Counted from the stretch's first letter, positions 38,783 through 49,273 are shown. The stretch is DNA of 64,000 nt from Salinicoccus sp. RF5 (GCF_020786625.1 NZ_JAJGRC010000001.1:620001-684000); one strand, 5' to 3'. The notes: generated from the sequence alone by a model not told the origin. Made by a program: numbers and translations.

Positions 38783-38788
38783 CGGGGA

Positions 38789-39064
38789 TTATTTCCCGTG
38801 CTTTGCATTATGATAACGTTCCATAACACCTTTTTGGCTGAGGATGTTGCGTACTGTGTCACTTGGTTTTGCACCATTCTGCAACCACTCAAGCGCTTTG
38901 TCCTCATCCAGTGTCACGTTGTCATCAGTTTTGGATATCGGGTTGTATGAACCGATCTGTTCGATGATGCGGCCGTCCCTTGGGCTGCGGGAATCCGCAA
39001 CGACGATACGGTAGTAAGGTTTCTTATTTGAACCCATGCGTGTCAATCTGAGTTTAACTGCCAT
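38789..39064 (-). CDS. rpsP: 30S ribosomal protein bS16
   Basis: S16 is an early 30S assembly protein. The 91-residue sequence starts [26 protein letters not shown] ([16 protein letters not shown] is diagnostic) and continues [14 protein letters not shown], ending with a short basic tail. It is the first gene of rpsP-khpA-rimM-trmD and has its own promoter, whose -35 lies inside the ffh terminator stem. Confidence 0.98.
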   Translation of the reverse strand: MAVKLRLTRMGSNKKPYYRIVVADSRSPRDGRIIEQIGSYNPISKTDDNVTLDEDKALEWLQNGAKPSDTVRNILSQKGVMERYHNAKHGK

Positions 39065-39105
39065 GTTATATTTGCTCCTTCCAATTTCTCAATTTCACTT
39101 TTACT

Positions 39106-39134
39106 ACTATAACAGAAAGGAAAAACCCTGTAAA
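39106..39134 (-). promoter_or_regulatory. SigA-type promoter for rpsP
   Basis: Minus strand TTTACA (39134-39129), 17-base spacer, TATAGT (39111-39106). The -35 hexamer is in the distal arm of the ffh terminator and the U-tract forms part of the spacer. Confidence 0.7.
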
Positions 39135-39156
39135 GACCTTTTCCTTTACAGAGTTT
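39118..39156 (-). terminator. Intrinsic terminator after ffh
   Basis: A 13-bp stem (39123-39135 with 39144-39156, 8-base loop, one G-U pair) followed by UUUUUCCUUUCU on the minus strand, 6 bases past ffh. Confidence 0.85.
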
Positions 39157-39161
39157 CGATT

Positions 39162-40508
39162 CTAGAAAGGCAGACCCATATTTCCGAATGGATGCTTCTT
39201 CTTGCCCTTCTGGCTGGTCATCTGTTTCATCATCTTCTTCATCTCGTTGAACTGCTTGAGCAGACGGTTGACTTCCTGCAGACTCCGTCCTGACCCTCTC
39301 GCAATCCTCTTTTTGCGGCTTGCATTGATGACGGATGGATTTTCGCGTTCCTGCATCGTCATGGAGCGGATGATCGCCTGGACGTGGTCGATTTCCTTCC
39401 CGCTCATCTGCATCTTGTCGAGCCCCTTGATCTTGTTGGCGCCCGGCATCATCTTCAGCAGCTCATCGAGCGGGCCAAGATCCTTGACCTGGTCCATCTG
39501 GGCCAGGAAGTCATCTAATGTGAAGCTCTGGTCCTTGATCTTCTTCTCAAGTTCCTTCTGGTCGGTCTCGTCCACATTCGCCTGGGCCTTCTCTATGATG
39601 GAGAGGACATCGCCCATACCGAGTATGCGCTGCGCCATGCGGTCCGGGTGGAAGGCCTCAAGACCATCCATCTTCTCCGACATGCCGACGAATTTGATCG
39701 GCTTCTCGGTGACGGAGCGGATGGACAGTGCGGCACCACCGCGCGTGTCGCCATCGAGCTTCGTCAGTGTGACCCCTGTAATGTCGAGCAGGTCATTGAA
39801 TGATTCTGCAACATTGACGGCGTCCTGCCCGGTCATCGCATCGACGACGAGCATGATTTCATCCGGATCCGCTATCCCCTTGATATCCTTCAGTTCATTC
39901 ATGAGGTTCTCATCGATGTGCAGGCGGCCCGCCGTATCGATGATGACCGTATCCAGGTGCTCCGCCTTGGCATGTTCCATCGCCTCGGTGACGATCTGCT
40001 GCGGCTTGACCTGATCCCCAAGTGAGAACACCGGTACATCGATCTGTTTACCGACTGTCTCCAGCTGGTCGATTGCTGCCGGACGATATATATCGCCTGC
40101 AACCAGCATCGGCTTCTTGTTGAAATTCTTGCGCAGATGCAGGGCGAGTTTCCCTGCTGTCGTCGTTTTACCTGCACCCTGCAGACCGACCATCATGATG
40201 ACGGTCGGCGGCTTGTTCGCCAGGTTGATCTTCTGGTTCTCGCCGCCCATCAGTTCGGTCAGCTCTTCCTTGACGATCTTGATGACCTGCTGGCCCGGCG
40301 TGAGCGACTGCATGACGTCCGACCCCAATGCCTGATCCTTCACCTGGTTGACGAACTGCTTGACGACCTTGAAGTTGACGTCTGCTTCGAGCAGTGCGAG
40401 ACGGACTTCGCGCATCATCACCTTCACATCGGATTCTGTGACCTTACCCTTGCTCTTTATGCGGTCCATTGTCGCTTGGAGGCGTTCTCCCAAACCTTCA
40501 AAAGCCAT
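39162..40508 (-). CDS. ffh: Signal recognition particle protein Ffh
   Basis: Ffh binds signal sequences and the SRP RNA and targets ribosomes to the membrane through FtsY. The 448-residue protein has the N domain, the G domain with GLQGAGKTTTAGKLA, DTAGRL and TKLDGDTRGGAA, and a methionine-rich M domain from about residue 300 (MAQRILGMGD..., PFGNMGLPF end). It follows ylxM by 12 bases. A terminator separates it from rpsP. Confidence 0.97.
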   Translation of the reverse strand: MAFEGLGERLQATMDRIKSKGKVTESDVKVMMREVRLALLEADVNFKVVKQFVNQVKDQALGSDVMQSLTPGQQVIKIVKEELTELMGGENQKINLANKPPTVIMMVGLQGAGKTTTAGKLALHLRKNFNKKPMLVAGDIYRPAAIDQLETVGKQIDVPVFSLGDQVKPQQIVTEAMEHAKAEHLDTVIIDTAGRLHIDENLMNELKDIKGIADPDEIMLVVDAMTGQDAVNVAESFNDLLDITGVTLTKLDGDTRGGAALSIRSVTEKPIKFVGMSEKMDGLEAFHPDRMAQRILGMGDVLSIIEKAQANVDETDQKELEKKIKDQSFTLDDFLAQMDQVKDLGPLDELLKMMPGANKIKGLDKMQMSGKEIDHVQAIIRSMTMQERENPSVINASRKKRIARGSGRSLQEVNRLLKQFNEMKKMMKQMTSQKGKKKHPFGNMGLPF

Positions 40509-40520
40509 AATCTTCTCCTC

Positions 40521-40856
40521 CTAATCGAGCGCTTCAAGCTCATCTAAAATTATTGTGATTTCTTCATCTTCATAATGGCCGAGCTTCTCCCTCAGACGTT
40601 TCATCAGGGATTGCCGCGACACGAAATTCCTGTACATTCCGAGATTCTCCTCATAATGCTCGAGGAGATCCTTCGACCGCTTTAAATTATCATAAACCGC
40701 CTGCCTTGTCACTTCAAGTTCTTCGGCGATCTCACTGAAGGCGAAATCCTCCAGATAGTAGAGTTCTATATACTTGCGCTGCTTGTCTGTCAGGAGCGTA
40801 TGATAGAAGTCATAGAGATAGTTCATGCGCATCGTGCGCTCAAGACCCTCAATCAC
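40521..40856 (-). CDS. ylxM: YlxM-family helix-turn-helix protein, SRP-associated
   Basis: A 111-residue protein with a sigma-70 region 4-like helix-turn-helix: [26 protein letters not shown] and [13 protein letters not shown] (partly quoted). In streptococci YlxM was reported to bind SRP components. The start is taken as GTG at 40856, nine bases after GGAGG and 8 bases inside ftsY; this gives the usual YlxM length, whereas the open frame to 40961 reads ftsY DNA in another register. It lies between ftsY and ffh, the conserved place. Confidence 0.9.
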   Translation of the reverse strand: MIEGLERTMRMNYLYDFYHTLLTDKQRKYIELYYLEDFAFSEIAEELEVTRQAVYDNLKRSKDLLEHYEENLGMYRNFVSRQSLMKRLREKLGHYEDEEITIILDELEALD

Positions 40857-41973
40857 TCCTGTCACCCTCCCCATTCGTGTCCGCTTCCTCCTCGGCTTCG
40901 GAGACCATGTCGGCAAAGAGTCCGTAGACATAGTTCTCGGCACTGAATTCCTGCAGGTCATCGAGCTGCTCGCCCAGTCCGACGAACTTCACCGGGATGC
41001 CCAGTTCATTCTTTATCGCAAGGACGATCCCGCCCTTGGCCGTACCGTCGAGCTTGGTCAGGATGATGCCTGAAACATCCGTGACCTCCTTGAATGCCTT
41101 TGCTTGGCTCAGTGCGTTCTGTCCGGTCGTCGCATCGAGTACGAGCAGGGATTCATGCGGCGCACTTGGAACGACTTTCTGGATGACCTTCTTGATCTTC
41201 GACAGTTCATTCATCAGGTTGCCCTTGTTCTGGAGACGTCCGGCAGTGTCGCAGATCAGTACATCTGCGTTGCGCTTCTTCGCTGCATTGACGGCATCGA
41301 ACATCACTGCAGCAGGGTCGCTTCCCTCAGCCTGGCGTATGACGTCGACACCGACGCGGTCGCCCCATATCTGCAGCTGGTTGATCGCCCCTGCACGGAA
41401 TGTATCTCCGGCGGCCAGCATGACACTTTTGCCTTCCTGCCTGTACTTGTGGGCAAGCTTGCCGATGCTCGTCGTCTTACCGACTCCGTTGACACCGACG
41501 ACAAGGATGACGGTGAGCTCATCTTCCTGCATGTTCACCGTTTCAGGCAGGTCGTCGTTGCGCTCATAGATTTCGACCATCTTTTCGACGATCGTCTCCC
41601 TGAGGTCGGCCGTTTCCGTAATGTTCTTGACACGGGCCTCGTGGCGGAGCTCATCAGTGAGCTCCATGACCGTATTGAAGCCGACGTCCGCCGAAATCAG
41701 CACTTCCTCCAAGGCTTCGAAGAAATCTTCATCGACTGTACGGTAGCGCGCCATCAGTTCATTGATTTCGTTCTGGAACTTCTCCCGGCTCTTTTCGAGT
41801 CCGGCCTTGAATTTATAGCCGATCTGCTCCTGTTCCCACTCCTCGAACTCCTCTATACTGATCAGGCCGTCATCGAGGGCCTCACTCTGGGACTCGAGGG
41901 ATTCCTGTTCTTCAGTCTGCGGCTGGTCGGTTTTCGGCTGGAATTTATCTTTCAGTCGTTTTAAAAAGCTCAC
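40849..41973 (-). CDS. ftsY: Signal recognition particle receptor FtsY
   Basis: FtsY is the SRP receptor GTPase at the membrane. The 374-residue protein has an acidic/Gln-rich N-terminal A region (about 1-60), an N domain and a G domain with [26 protein letters not shown] and [11 protein letters not shown]. The membrane-binding helix lies before the N domain. It overlaps smc by 4 bases and ylxM by 8, indicating coupled translation in the smc-ftsY-ylxM-ffh series. Confidence 0.97.
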   Translation of the reverse strand: MSFLKRLKDKFQPKTDQPQTEEQESLESQSEALDDGLISIEEFEEWEQEQIGYKFKAGLEKSREKFQNEINELMARYRTVDEDFFEALEEVLISADVGFNTVMELTDELRHEARVKNITETADLRETIVEKMVEIYERNDDLPETVNMQEDELTVILVVGVNGVGKTTSIGKLAHKYRQEGKSVMLAAGDTFRAGAINQLQIWGDRVGVDVIRQAEGSDPAAVMFDAVNAAKKRNADVLICDTAGRLQNKGNLMNELSKIKKVIQKVVPSAPHESLLVLDATTGQNALSQAKAFKEVTDVSGIILTKLDGTAKGGIVLAIKNELGIPVKFVGLGEQLDDLQEFSAENYVYGLFADMVSEAEEEADTNGEGDRSD

Positions 41974-44900
41974 ACTGTCTCTTCCTCTCTGATATTATCT
42001 TCATATTCCTTGAGATCCACGCTGATCAGCTGGCTTACGCCGCGTTCCTGCATCGTCACGCCAAACAGCCGGTCGCTCTCCTCCATCGTACCCTTGCGGT
42101 GGGTGATGACGATGAATTGTGTGTCCGTCGCCAGCTGCTTCAGGTACCGGGCATAGCGGATGACATTCGCTTCATCAAGTGCCGCCTCCACTTCATCCAG
42201 TATGATGAATGGACTCGCACGTACCTTGAGCAGGCTGAAGAGCAGGCTGATCGCTGTCAGGGCCCGCTCCCCCCCAGACAGGAGGGAGAGGGTGGACAGC
42301 TTCTTGCCGGGCGGCTGTGCATAGATTTCGACGCCTGCCCCAAGATGGTCGCCGGGTTCGGTCAGCCTGAGTTCCGCCTGCCCGCCGCCGAACATCGTCT
42401 TGAACACTTCACCGAATTGCGCATTGATCTGTTCGAATGATGACTGGAAACGGATGGCCACCGCTTCGTCCATCTCCTCGATGACTTCGAGGAGCGTGCC
42501 CCTGGCCTCGAGCAGGTCGCTCTCCTGGGACTTCAGGAACTGGTAGCGTTCATTGACACGGTCGAATTCCTCTATGGCCCCGAGGTTTACCGGGCCGAGC
42601 TCTTCGATGCTCTTCCGGTTCAGGGATATCTTCATCCGCTTCTGGTCGATGTTTGAAAAGTCCTGATATTCCTCTTTGGCCCTGTCATACGTCGTTTTAT
42701 ACGTTTCCGACAGATAGCCGATCTTCTGCTCGATCTGTACATCCAGCTTTTCCTTCCTGCCGGTATGCTGGCGCAGTCCTTCCTGCAGTGCATCCAGCTG
42801 CTCGAGTTGGTCAGCCTTCGTCTCCTGCAGCATATTATACTCCTTTTTCATCTCATGCTGAAGTGTCGCCGCCTCCTCAGTTGCTTCATGGAGCTGCGTG
42901 ACGCGGGCTGAAAGTGCATCCTTTTCCATTTCCAGTGCATCCACATCGATGCTGCCGAGATCCTGCACAATCAGCTGCTGCTGGTTTGTGATGTCCGCCA
43001 CCACATCCTCGGCCTCCTGAAGTTCCGCCGACAGGCGTTCCATCTCGTCTTCAGCATGGGAAAGGCGCTCCTTGACCGTCGCATATTCCCTTTCCATGGC
43101 GCGGCTTTCATCCGTCAGCTGGTTGAGGGTCTCCTTCTTGTCCTTTTCGGATGCGCTCATTCTGCGTATGCGTGCATCGAGGGATTCGAGAGTCTCCTCC
43201 GCCTTTCTGATGCGTGCCGCATAATCCGCTTCGCCTGTAGAAACATCCTGGCTCTCGAGCTCCGTCTCCAGCAGTGAGATGTTCTCCTGCCTCGCCTCAA
43301 GCTGATAGTCGAGGCGTCTCCGTTCATCCTCCGCCGCGTCAAGCTGCTGTGACAATTCCCTGCCGGCGGATTCGAGCTTTTCGGATTCCGCCATCTGGTC
43401 TGAGAGCTGTTCGCCGAGCACCTTGACGGAGTTTTCAATTTCAGCCGTCCGTTTGCGGTAGCTTTCAAGCTTCTGCTTCGTTTCAGCGTGTTCGCGCTGG
43501 CTTTCGATGATGGAGCTTTTGGCATTCTTGGAGCCACCGGACATGGCGCCACCGGGCATGATCGTCTCACCATCCAGTGTGACAATGCGCAGCTTATGGC
43601 GGATTTCCCTGGCCAGCACCGCCGCTTCATCGATCGTCGCCGTGACAAGCGTGGTGCCGAGCAGATGGGAGACGATGTTGTCTATATCCGCTTCATATCC
43701 GACGACTTCCGACATCACTTCCGCCTCGATCGTTGAACGGCTGATGATTTCCCGGATATCGGAATGGATGTGCCGCGGCCGGATGACATCAGCAGGCAGG
43801 AAGGTCGCGAACCCTGCCTTGGCCTCCTTCAGGCGTCCTATGGCGCGCTTGGCGCTGTCTTCATCCTGCATGACGATGTTCTGCGACTGTGCGCCGAGCG
43901 CCGTATCCAGCGCCTTGACATACCGGTTTTCTGCAGACAGCAGTTCACCGACGGCGCCGATGATGCCATCCGCCTCCCTGCGGTTCTTCAGGATGAAGCG
44001 GGCGCCCGGGTAGTAGCCGCGGTATTCATTCTGCATCGCAGTCAGCATCTCGAGCTTCGAGGACTGCTGTTCTATATACCGCCTCGCAGTATCGAGGTTC
44101 TCCTTCTCCTTATCGTACTGCGCTTCAAGCGCTTCCAGGCGTGCCCTGGCTTCCTTGTAGGCTGCCCGTGCCGAAGAGAGCTCCCCTTCAATCTTGGCGT
44201 GCTTCTCCTGGAGCTGCTTCGAGGCTTCCGCTTCCTCTGCCTGGACCTTCTTCAGGGATTGGAGGCGGTCCGATTTCTGACGGACACTCTCATCGAGCCG
44301 TTCCTTCTCGCTCTCGGCACGGCGATGTTCGTTCTCGAGCGTCGTCTTCTCGACCATCAGGTCATAATAGTGGTCCTTCAGCTGCTCTATCTCTTCACTC
44401 TGGTCCTCGACCAGTTCACTGCGTTCCTTCTCGGCCTCCTTCAGAGCCTGTCCAAGGCGTTCTGCCGTGCGTTTCAGCTCGGAGCGGTGCGTTTCCGCTT
44501 CCGCCTGTCTGGTGCGTACGCCATCGCGGCGCTGCTCTGCAGACGCCAGGCGCTGTGTGAGGTCCGCGTTCGCCTGGCCCCTGTTATTCTTGCGTTCATT
44601 ATACAGGGCGATGCGACCGTTGGTCTGTTCCAGTTTTTTGGATACTTCCACAAGTTCCCGGTTCAATTCCCGGTTCCTGCGGTCGTGGGCATCCCTCTTT
44701 TCCGCCACATCGTTCATGCGGGATTCCGTCTCTGATAACTTACGGCGATCATTTTCAATATGCGCCTCCGTTTCCAACAGCGCCTTCTCCTCGGCTGCAA
44801 GCAGACGCATCAATGCATTCAGGTCGTAGACCGTCACTTCGATGTCGCTCTGGCGCATCTCCTCTTTCAGTGCAAGGTATTCCTTGGCGTTGGCACTTTC

Positions 44901-45524
44901 CCTCTCGAGTCTGCCGACCCTGGATTCGAGTTCATGGATGATGTCGTGGACGCGGCTGAGGTTTGCCGCCGTGTCTTCGAGACGCTTCTCCGATTCCTTC
45001 TTGCGCAGCTTGTACTTCATCACCCCTGCTGCCTCTTCGATGAGCCCGCGCCGCTGTTCGGGCTTCGCCTTCAGCACTTCATCCACTTCCCCCTGGGAAA
45101 TGATGTTGTAGGCGTTCCGGCCGAGGCCGGAATCGAGGAAGAGTTCATTGATCTCCTTGAGCCGGCTCTTCTCATCATTGATGTAGTATTCACTATCACC
45201 GTTTCGATAGAGCTTCCGTGTGATATGCACTTCATCCGCTTCAATCTGGAGTGTCTTCGAACGGTTGTCGAGCACCAGTTTGACGAACGCAAAGTTCATC
45301 GGTTTCCTGCCCGATGTACCGTTGAATATGACATCCTCCATCTTGACCCCGCGGATGGAGCGCGCGGACTGTTCGCCGAGCACCCAGCGTATCGCATCGG
45401 TGATGTTGCTTTTCCCGCTGCCGTTCGGTCCCACCACGGCGGTGACCCCGGCGTCGAATTTAATGTTCACCTTATCCGCAAATGATTTGAAACCATGTGC
45501 TTCTATTGCCTTCAAATATACCAT
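41970..45524 (-). CDS. smc: Chromosome segregation ATPase SMC
   Basis: SMC with ScpA and ScpB organises and separates chromosomes. The 1184-residue protein has Walker A GPNGSGKSN at residues 32-40, coiled coil to about 490, a hinge at about 500-665 with AKAGFATFLPADVI and GAMSGGS, a second coiled coil, then the signature LSLLSGGERALTAISLL and Walker B FIILDEVEAALD near the C terminus. Its ATG overlaps the last base of the rnc stop codon (TGATG), and ftsY overlaps its end by 4 bases. Confidence 0.97.
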   Translation of the reverse strand: MVYLKAIEAHGFKSFADKVNIKFDAGVTAVVGPNGSGKSNITDAIRWVLGEQSARSIRGVKMEDVIFNGTSGRKPMNFAFVKLVLDNRSKTLQIEADEVHITRKLYRNGDSEYYINDEKSRLKEINELFLDSGLGRNAYNIISQGEVDEVLKAKPEQRRGLIEEAAGVMKYKLRKKESEKRLEDTAANLSRVHDIIHELESRVGRLERESANAKEYLALKEEMRQSDIEVTVYDLNALMRLLAAEEKALLETEAHIENDRRKLSETESRMNDVAEKRDAHDRRNRELNRELVEVSKKLEQTNGRIALYNERKNNRGQANADLTQRLASAEQRRDGVRTRQAEAETHRSELKRTAERLGQALKEAEKERSELVEDQSEEIEQLKDHYYDLMVEKTTLENEHRRAESEKERLDESVRQKSDRLQSLKKVQAEEAEASKQLQEKHAKIEGELSSARAAYKEARARLEALEAQYDKEKENLDTARRYIEQQSSKLEMLTAMQNEYRGYYPGARFILKNRREADGIIGAVGELLSAENRYVKALDTALGAQSQNIVMQDEDSAKRAIGRLKEAKAGFATFLPADVIRPRHIHSDIREIISRSTIEAEVMSEVVGYEADIDNIVSHLLGTTLVTATIDEAAVLAREIRHKLRIVTLDGETIMPGGAMSGGSKNAKSSIIESQREHAETKQKLESYRKRTAEIENSVKVLGEQLSDQMAESEKLESAGRELSQQLDAAEDERRRLDYQLEARQENISLLETELESQDVSTGEADYAARIRKAEETLESLDARIRRMSASEKDKKETLNQLTDESRAMEREYATVKERLSHAEDEMERLSAELQEAEDVVADITNQQQLIVQDLGSIDVDALEMEKDALSARVTQLHEATEEAATLQHEMKKEYNMLQETKADQLEQLDALQEGLRQHTGRKEKLDVQIEQKIGYLSETYKTTYDRAKEEYQDFSNIDQKRMKISLNRKSIEELGPVNLGAIEEFDRVNERYQFLKSQESDLLEARGTLLEVIEEMDEAVAIRFQSSFEQINAQFGEVFKTMFGGGQAELRLTEPGDHLGAGVEIYAQPPGKKLSTLSLLSGGERALTAISLLFSLLKVRASPFIILDEVEAALDEANVIRYARYLKQLATDTQFIVITHRKGTMEESDRLFGVTMQERGVSQLISVDLKEYEDNIREEETV

Positions 45525-46291
45525 CAGCGCTTCTCCCTATTCTCCATTTCGCTCAGTGCATCCTCTGCCGCCTTCTGCTCCGATTCCTTCTTGGATCGGC
45601 CGGTGCCCCTGCCGATCATTTCGCCATCGGCAAAGACGCCCGTGACGAATGTCTTGTCATGGCTTGGTCCCGTGGCTTCGAGCAGCTGATATTCCACGCT
45701 CTTCCGCTCGGTCTTGTGCATCTTCTCCTGGAGCCCCGTCTTGTAGTCGATGACCGCATTATAGTCACTGTCCCGCACTTCCGGGAACACATGACGTTCA
45801 AGGAACTCCCGTGCTGCGTCCGTGCCCTGATCGAGGTAGAGTGCCCCGAGGAAGGCCTCAAATGTGTCGGAGACGATCGACGGCCGCTCCCTGCCGCCCG
45901 TCTTCTCTTCGCCCCTGCCAAGCAGGATCAGCGGCTGCATTTCAAGTTTTGACGCGAATACTACAAGTGAGGGTTCACATACTATATTTGCCCTGAGCTT
46001 GGTCAAGTCGCCTTCCGGCAGGCTCTGGAAGCGATTGTATATATAATCTGAAACCATCAATTCTAGTACAGCATCCCCGAGGAACTCCAGCCGTTCGTTG
46101 TTGTATATCTTGTCCATCTGAAGATCATTTATATACGAACTGTGCATGAAGGCCTGGACATACAGCCCCTCGTCGTTGATTGCTATCCCTGTCCTTTGGG
46201 TGAACGACTGGAACGCCCCGCGGAATTTCTCGAGCCCGCGCTGTGCATGCCTGTCTTTTCTGATCCGTTGTTCAATTTCTTTGAATGTCAT
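45524..46291 (-). CDS. rnc: Ribonuclease III
   Basis: RNase III cuts double-stranded RNA in rRNA and mRNA processing. The 255-residue protein has the signature NNERLEFLGDAVLEL, GDLTKLRANIV, DTFEAFLGALYLDQG and a C-terminal double-stranded RNA-binding domain (about 185-252) with GRGTGRSKKESEQKAAEDAL. The ATG at 46291 follows GGGAGG by eight bases; seven further open codons before it overlap the ribosome site. It leads the rnc-smc-ftsY unit, following the acpP terminator. Confidence 0.96.
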   Translation of the reverse strand: MTFKEIEQRIRKDRHAQRGLEKFRGAFQSFTQRTGIAINDEGLYVQAFMHSSYINDLQMDKIYNNERLEFLGDAVLELMVSDYIYNRFQSLPEGDLTKLRANIVCEPSLVVFASKLEMQPLILLGRGEEKTGGRERPSIVSDTFEAFLGALYLDQGTDAAREFLERHVFPEVRDSDYNAVIDYKTGLQEKMHKTERKSVEYQLLEATGPSHDKTFVTGVFADGEMIGRGTGRSKKESEQKAAEDALSEMENREKR

Positions 46292-46351
46292 CCTTTCCGC
46301 CTCCCATTCCATTTATTTTATATGATTCCGGTCATGAATAAAAGTTTTGAC

Positions 46352-46387
46352 ACAAAAATAAAATCCACTCCGAAAAGTGGATTTTAT
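46352..46387 (-). terminator. Intrinsic terminator after acpP
   Basis: A 12-bp stem (46358-46369 with 46376-46387, 6-base loop) followed by a U-rich tail on the minus strand. A TTTATT-16-TAAAAT pair between here and rnc is a possible weak rnc promoter. Confidence 0.85.
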
Positions 46388-46389
46388 CA

Positions 46390-46629
46390 TTACTTCGCTT
46401 CCAGTTTGTCGATGTAGTCCAGAGCGTCGCCGACAGTGTTGATCTTCTCGGCTTCCTCATCAGGAATCTCCATTTCGAACTCATCTTCAAGTTCCATGAC
46501 AAGCTCAGCGATATCTAAGGAGTCAGCACCAAGGTCATCCTTGAAAGATGCTTCTCTCGTCACTTTTTCTTCATCGATTCCAAGTTTGTCCACGATGATG
46601 TCTTTTACTTTGTCAAAGTTATTTGCCAT
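46390..46629 (-). CDS. acpP: Acyl carrier protein
   Basis: ACP carries the growing acyl chain in type II fatty acid synthesis. The 79-residue acidic protein has the phosphopantetheine site [16 protein letters not shown] with the modified Ser. It ends the fapR-plsX-fabD-fabG-acpP unit, 34 bases after fabG, and is closed by a terminator. Confidence 0.98.
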   Translation of the reverse strand: MANNFDKVKDIIVDKLGIDEEKVTREASFKDDLGADSLDIAELVMELEDEFEMEIPDEEAEKINTVGDALDYIDKLEAK

Positions 46630-46663
46630 TATTCTTCACCTCCCTCCAATGGTACCATAGGGT

Positions 46664-47401
46664 CTAGCCCATGTACATACCACCATTTACATGAATCGTC
46701 TGGCCGGTGATGTAGCGTGCCGACCCCGATGCAAGGAATGCCACCGTCTCTGCAATATCATCGGTATTGCCGAAATGGTTCAGTGGAATCTGTGCAAGCA
46801 TCTGGGATTTCACATCGTCGGACAGCACATCCGTCATGTCACTTTCGATGAATCCCGGAGCCACTGCATTCACTGTGATGCCTTTCGGTGCAAGTTCCCT
46901 GGCTACGGATTTCGTCATGCCGTCGATCCCAGCCTTGGAGGCGACATAGTTCGTCTGGCCCGCATTGCCGAGGGAACCGACGATGCTTGAGATGTTGATG
47001 ATCCTGCCGCCCTTCTGGCGGATCATCGGACGGGCGACGTTCTGGGTGACATTGAACGTCCCCTTGAGGTTGACGTCGACCACCTGATCCCATTCCGCCT
47101 CCTTCATGCGCATCAGCAGGTTGTCCTTTGTGACACCCGCATTGTTGACGACGAGGTCGATGGAACCGTGCGTGTCCGTGATGTGCTTGACCATCGCCTT
47201 CACTTCATCGAAGTTCTGGACCTGGCACTGCACTGCTTCTGCACTGCCGCCCGCCTCCTCGATCTCAGAAACGACCGCTTCGGCCCTGTCCTTCGAGCCG
47301 GAGTAGTTCACGATGACTGTATATCCTTCTTTGCCGAGTTTCAGTGCGATACTTCTGCCGATGCCGCGTGAGGCACCTGTGACCAGTGCGATGCTACCCA
47401 T
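46664..47401 (-). CDS. fabG: 3-oxoacyl-ACP reductase FabG
   Basis: FabG reduces beta-ketoacyl-ACP with NADPH in each elongation round. The 245-residue short-chain dehydrogenase shows [32 protein letters not shown], and the Ser-Tyr-Lys catalytic set in [23 protein letters not shown] (Tyr-x-x-x-Lys in NYVASK). The C terminus [13 protein letters not shown] is typical. It overlaps fabD by 8 bases. Confidence 0.97.
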   Translation of the reverse strand: MGSIALVTGASRGIGRSIALKLGKEGYTVIVNYSGSKDRAEAVVSEIEEAGGSAEAVQCQVQNFDEVKAMVKHITDTHGSIDLVVNNAGVTKDNLLMRMKEAEWDQVVDVNLKGTFNVTQNVARPMIRQKGGRIINISSIVGSLGNAGQTNYVASKAGIDGMTKSVARELAPKGITVNAVAPGFIESDMTDVLSDDVKSQMLAQIPLNHFGNTDDIAETVAFLASGSARYITGQTIHVNGGMYMG

Positions 47402-48299
47402 TTGTAAACTCCTTTACCTGCTCCATCGTATCTATATTGGAAGTCTTGATGGAGCGGTCTATTTTTCTCACCAGACCGTTCAATACTTTCTTCGGGCCGA
47501 CTTCGACCGCCTCTTCGACGCCTGCAGCAGCAGCCGCTTCGATGCATTCGACGAAGCGGACCGGGCTTGTCAGCTGATCGATCAGCTGGGCTTTGATCGT
47601 TTCCGGATCCGTCTCAGCCTTCGCGGAAACATTCTGGATGACCGGAATGACCGGTGCATTGAACGGAATGTCTTCGATGAACTTCCTGAATTCCGCCTTT
47701 GCCGGTTCCATCAGATGGGAGTGGAAAGCCCCGGAAACGTTCAGCGGCATGACCCGCCTTGCCCCCTGGGCCTTCGCCTCAGCGGCGAATTCATCAACCA
47801 GTGTACGGTCGCCGGAAACGACGATCTGATCCGGTGCATTGATGTTCGCAGGCTGGATCTTCCGCTCTTGATCGGACATGGATTCGCACAGTTCCGACAG
47901 TGCACCATATTCCATGCCGATGACGGCAGCCATGCCTCCGCCGGTGCTCTCTGACATCAGTTCCCCGCGTTTAGCAACGATGCTGACGCCGTCCTTGACG
48001 CTGATGACGCCCGCATGTACGAGTGCCGGAAGCTCGCCGAGGCTGTGCCCGAGGACGATGTCGCCCTTCAGTCCGGTGGCGGCAAGTACCGCCAGACTGT
48101 GGGCGAACAGCGCCGGTTGTGTATATTCCGTCTGGTTCAGCCGTTCATCCTCTTCGAACATGATCGACTTGAGGTCGAAGTCCACATTCATGAATACTTC
48201 ATCGAGGAGCGTGCGGCCTTCCGGAGAGTTCTCATATATATCTTTTGCCATACCGGCATATTGGGCACCCTGCCCGGGAAATAGGATCAGTTTCTTCAT
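47394..48299 (-). CDS. fabD: Malonyl-CoA:ACP transacylase
   Basis: FabD loads malonyl groups on ACP. The 301-residue protein begins [20 protein letters not shown], has the nucleophile elbow [10 protein letters not shown], the conserved Arg region and a later His in [12 protein letters not shown]. It overlaps plsX by 4 bases and fabG by 8, so the four-gene set is tightly coupled. Expression should follow FapR control from the upstream operator. Confidence 0.97.
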   Translation of the reverse strand: MKKLILFPGQGAQYAGMAKDIYENSPEGRTLLDEVFMNVDFDLKSIMFEEDERLNQTEYTQPALFAHSLAVLAATGLKGDIVLGHSLGELPALVHAGVISVKDGVSIVAKRGELMSESTGGGMAAVIGMEYGALSELCESMSDQERKIQPANINAPDQIVVSGDRTLVDEFAAEAKAQGARRVMPLNVSGAFHSHLMEPAKAEFRKFIEDIPFNAPVIPVIQNVSAKAETDPETIKAQLIDQLTSPVRFVECIEAAAAAGVEEAVEVGPKKVLNGLVRKIDRSIKTSNIDTMEQVKEFTNG

Positions 48300-49273
48300 G
48301 CTTCCCCCACTCTCTCTTTAATCTTTGTGATTGCATCGGATTCTGCCATGCGCTTTGCCTGTTTCAGTGCGGACACGATCGCCACACTGTCGCTCGACCC
48401 GTGGGCCTTGAGCACATTGCCGTTGAGGCCGAGCAGCGGCGCCCCGCCATAATGGCGGTAATCCAGAAGATCCCTGATGGACTGTACATCCTTCTTCAGG
48501 ACCAGTGCCGCCAGCTTGTTCTTTGCATTCTTCAGGAAGGCGTTCTTCACTTCGCCCATCAGTGACATCGCCGTCCCCTCGATCGTCTTGAGGATGACAT
48601 TGCCGGTGAATCCGTCCGTCACCGCAATGTCGATCTTGCCGGACAGTATTTCCCGCGTCTCGAAGTTGCCGGTGAAGTTCAATCCGCTCTCCTCCAGCAG
48701 TTTGTATGTCTCCTTCGTCAATTCGCTTCCCTTGTTCGCCTCACTGCCGTTGTTGACCAGGCCGATGGTCGGATTGCTCCGCCCCTCGTTCTCCCTCATA
48801 TAGAGGTCTGCCATGACTGCGAATTGGTAGAGGTGCTGCGGCTTGTTCTCGGCATTTGCACCCATATCAAGCAGCATCATGCCCTTCTTTCCGGTGGTCG
48901 GCAGCAGGGTCGCGATCGCCGGCCGTTCGACGCCTTTGATGCGCCCGACGACGAACAGGCCTGCACTCATCAGTGCACCGGTGTTCCCAGCGGAAACGCA
49001 GGCATCCGCCTCACCGTCCTTCACTGCGCGGCACGCCCGGACGAGTGAACTGTCCTTCTTCCTTCTGACGGAACGGACGGGGTCATCCTCCGATTCGATC
49101 TTTTCAGTGACTTCTATGAACTCCACGCGTGGATGGTCTCCCGAGTATGCACCCTTCAGACCAAATAATAGTACTTCAAGGTCTGCGTCCGCTTCGACTG
49201 CCTGAAGTACACCCTTTTCGATTTCTTCCGGTGCGTTGTCCCCGCCCATCAGATCGACTGCAATTTTAACCAT
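48296..49273 (-). CDS. plsX: Phosphate acyltransferase PlsX
   Basis: PlsX makes acyl-phosphate from acyl-ACP, the donor for PlsY in phospholipid synthesis, and can run in reverse with FakA products. The protein begins MVKIAVDLMGGDNAPEEIEKGV and includes ASDDPVRSVRRKKDSSL-like SEDDPVRSVRRKKDSS and LLDMGANAENKPQHLYQFA (partly quoted), ending with a GSSDSVAIVSALKQA helix. The ATG at 49273 matches the family; the frame is open further into fapR but without homologous residues. Length 325 residues. Confidence 0.96.
   Translation of the reverse strand: MVKIAVDLMGGDNAPEEIEKGVLQAVEADADLEVLLFGLKGAYSGDHPRVEFIEVTEKIESEDDPVRSVRRKKDSSLVRACRAVKDGEADACVSAGNTGALMSAGLFVVGRIKGVERPAIATLLPTTGKKGMMLLDMGANAENKPQHLYQFAVMADLYMRENEGRSNPTIGLVNNGSEANKGSELTKETYKLLEESGLNFTGNFETREILSGKIDIAVTDGFTGNVILKTIEGTAMSLMGEVKNAFLKNAKNKLAALVLKKDVQSIRDLLDYRHYGGAPLLGLNGNVLKAHGSSDSVAIVSALKQAKRMAESDAITKIKERVGEA

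Noticed and set aside
43764-44735. A 323-codon open frame on the plus strand
   Set aside because: Antisense to the smc coiled-coil region; Leu/Phe-rich translation mirrors Glu/Lys/Gln codons on the true strand.
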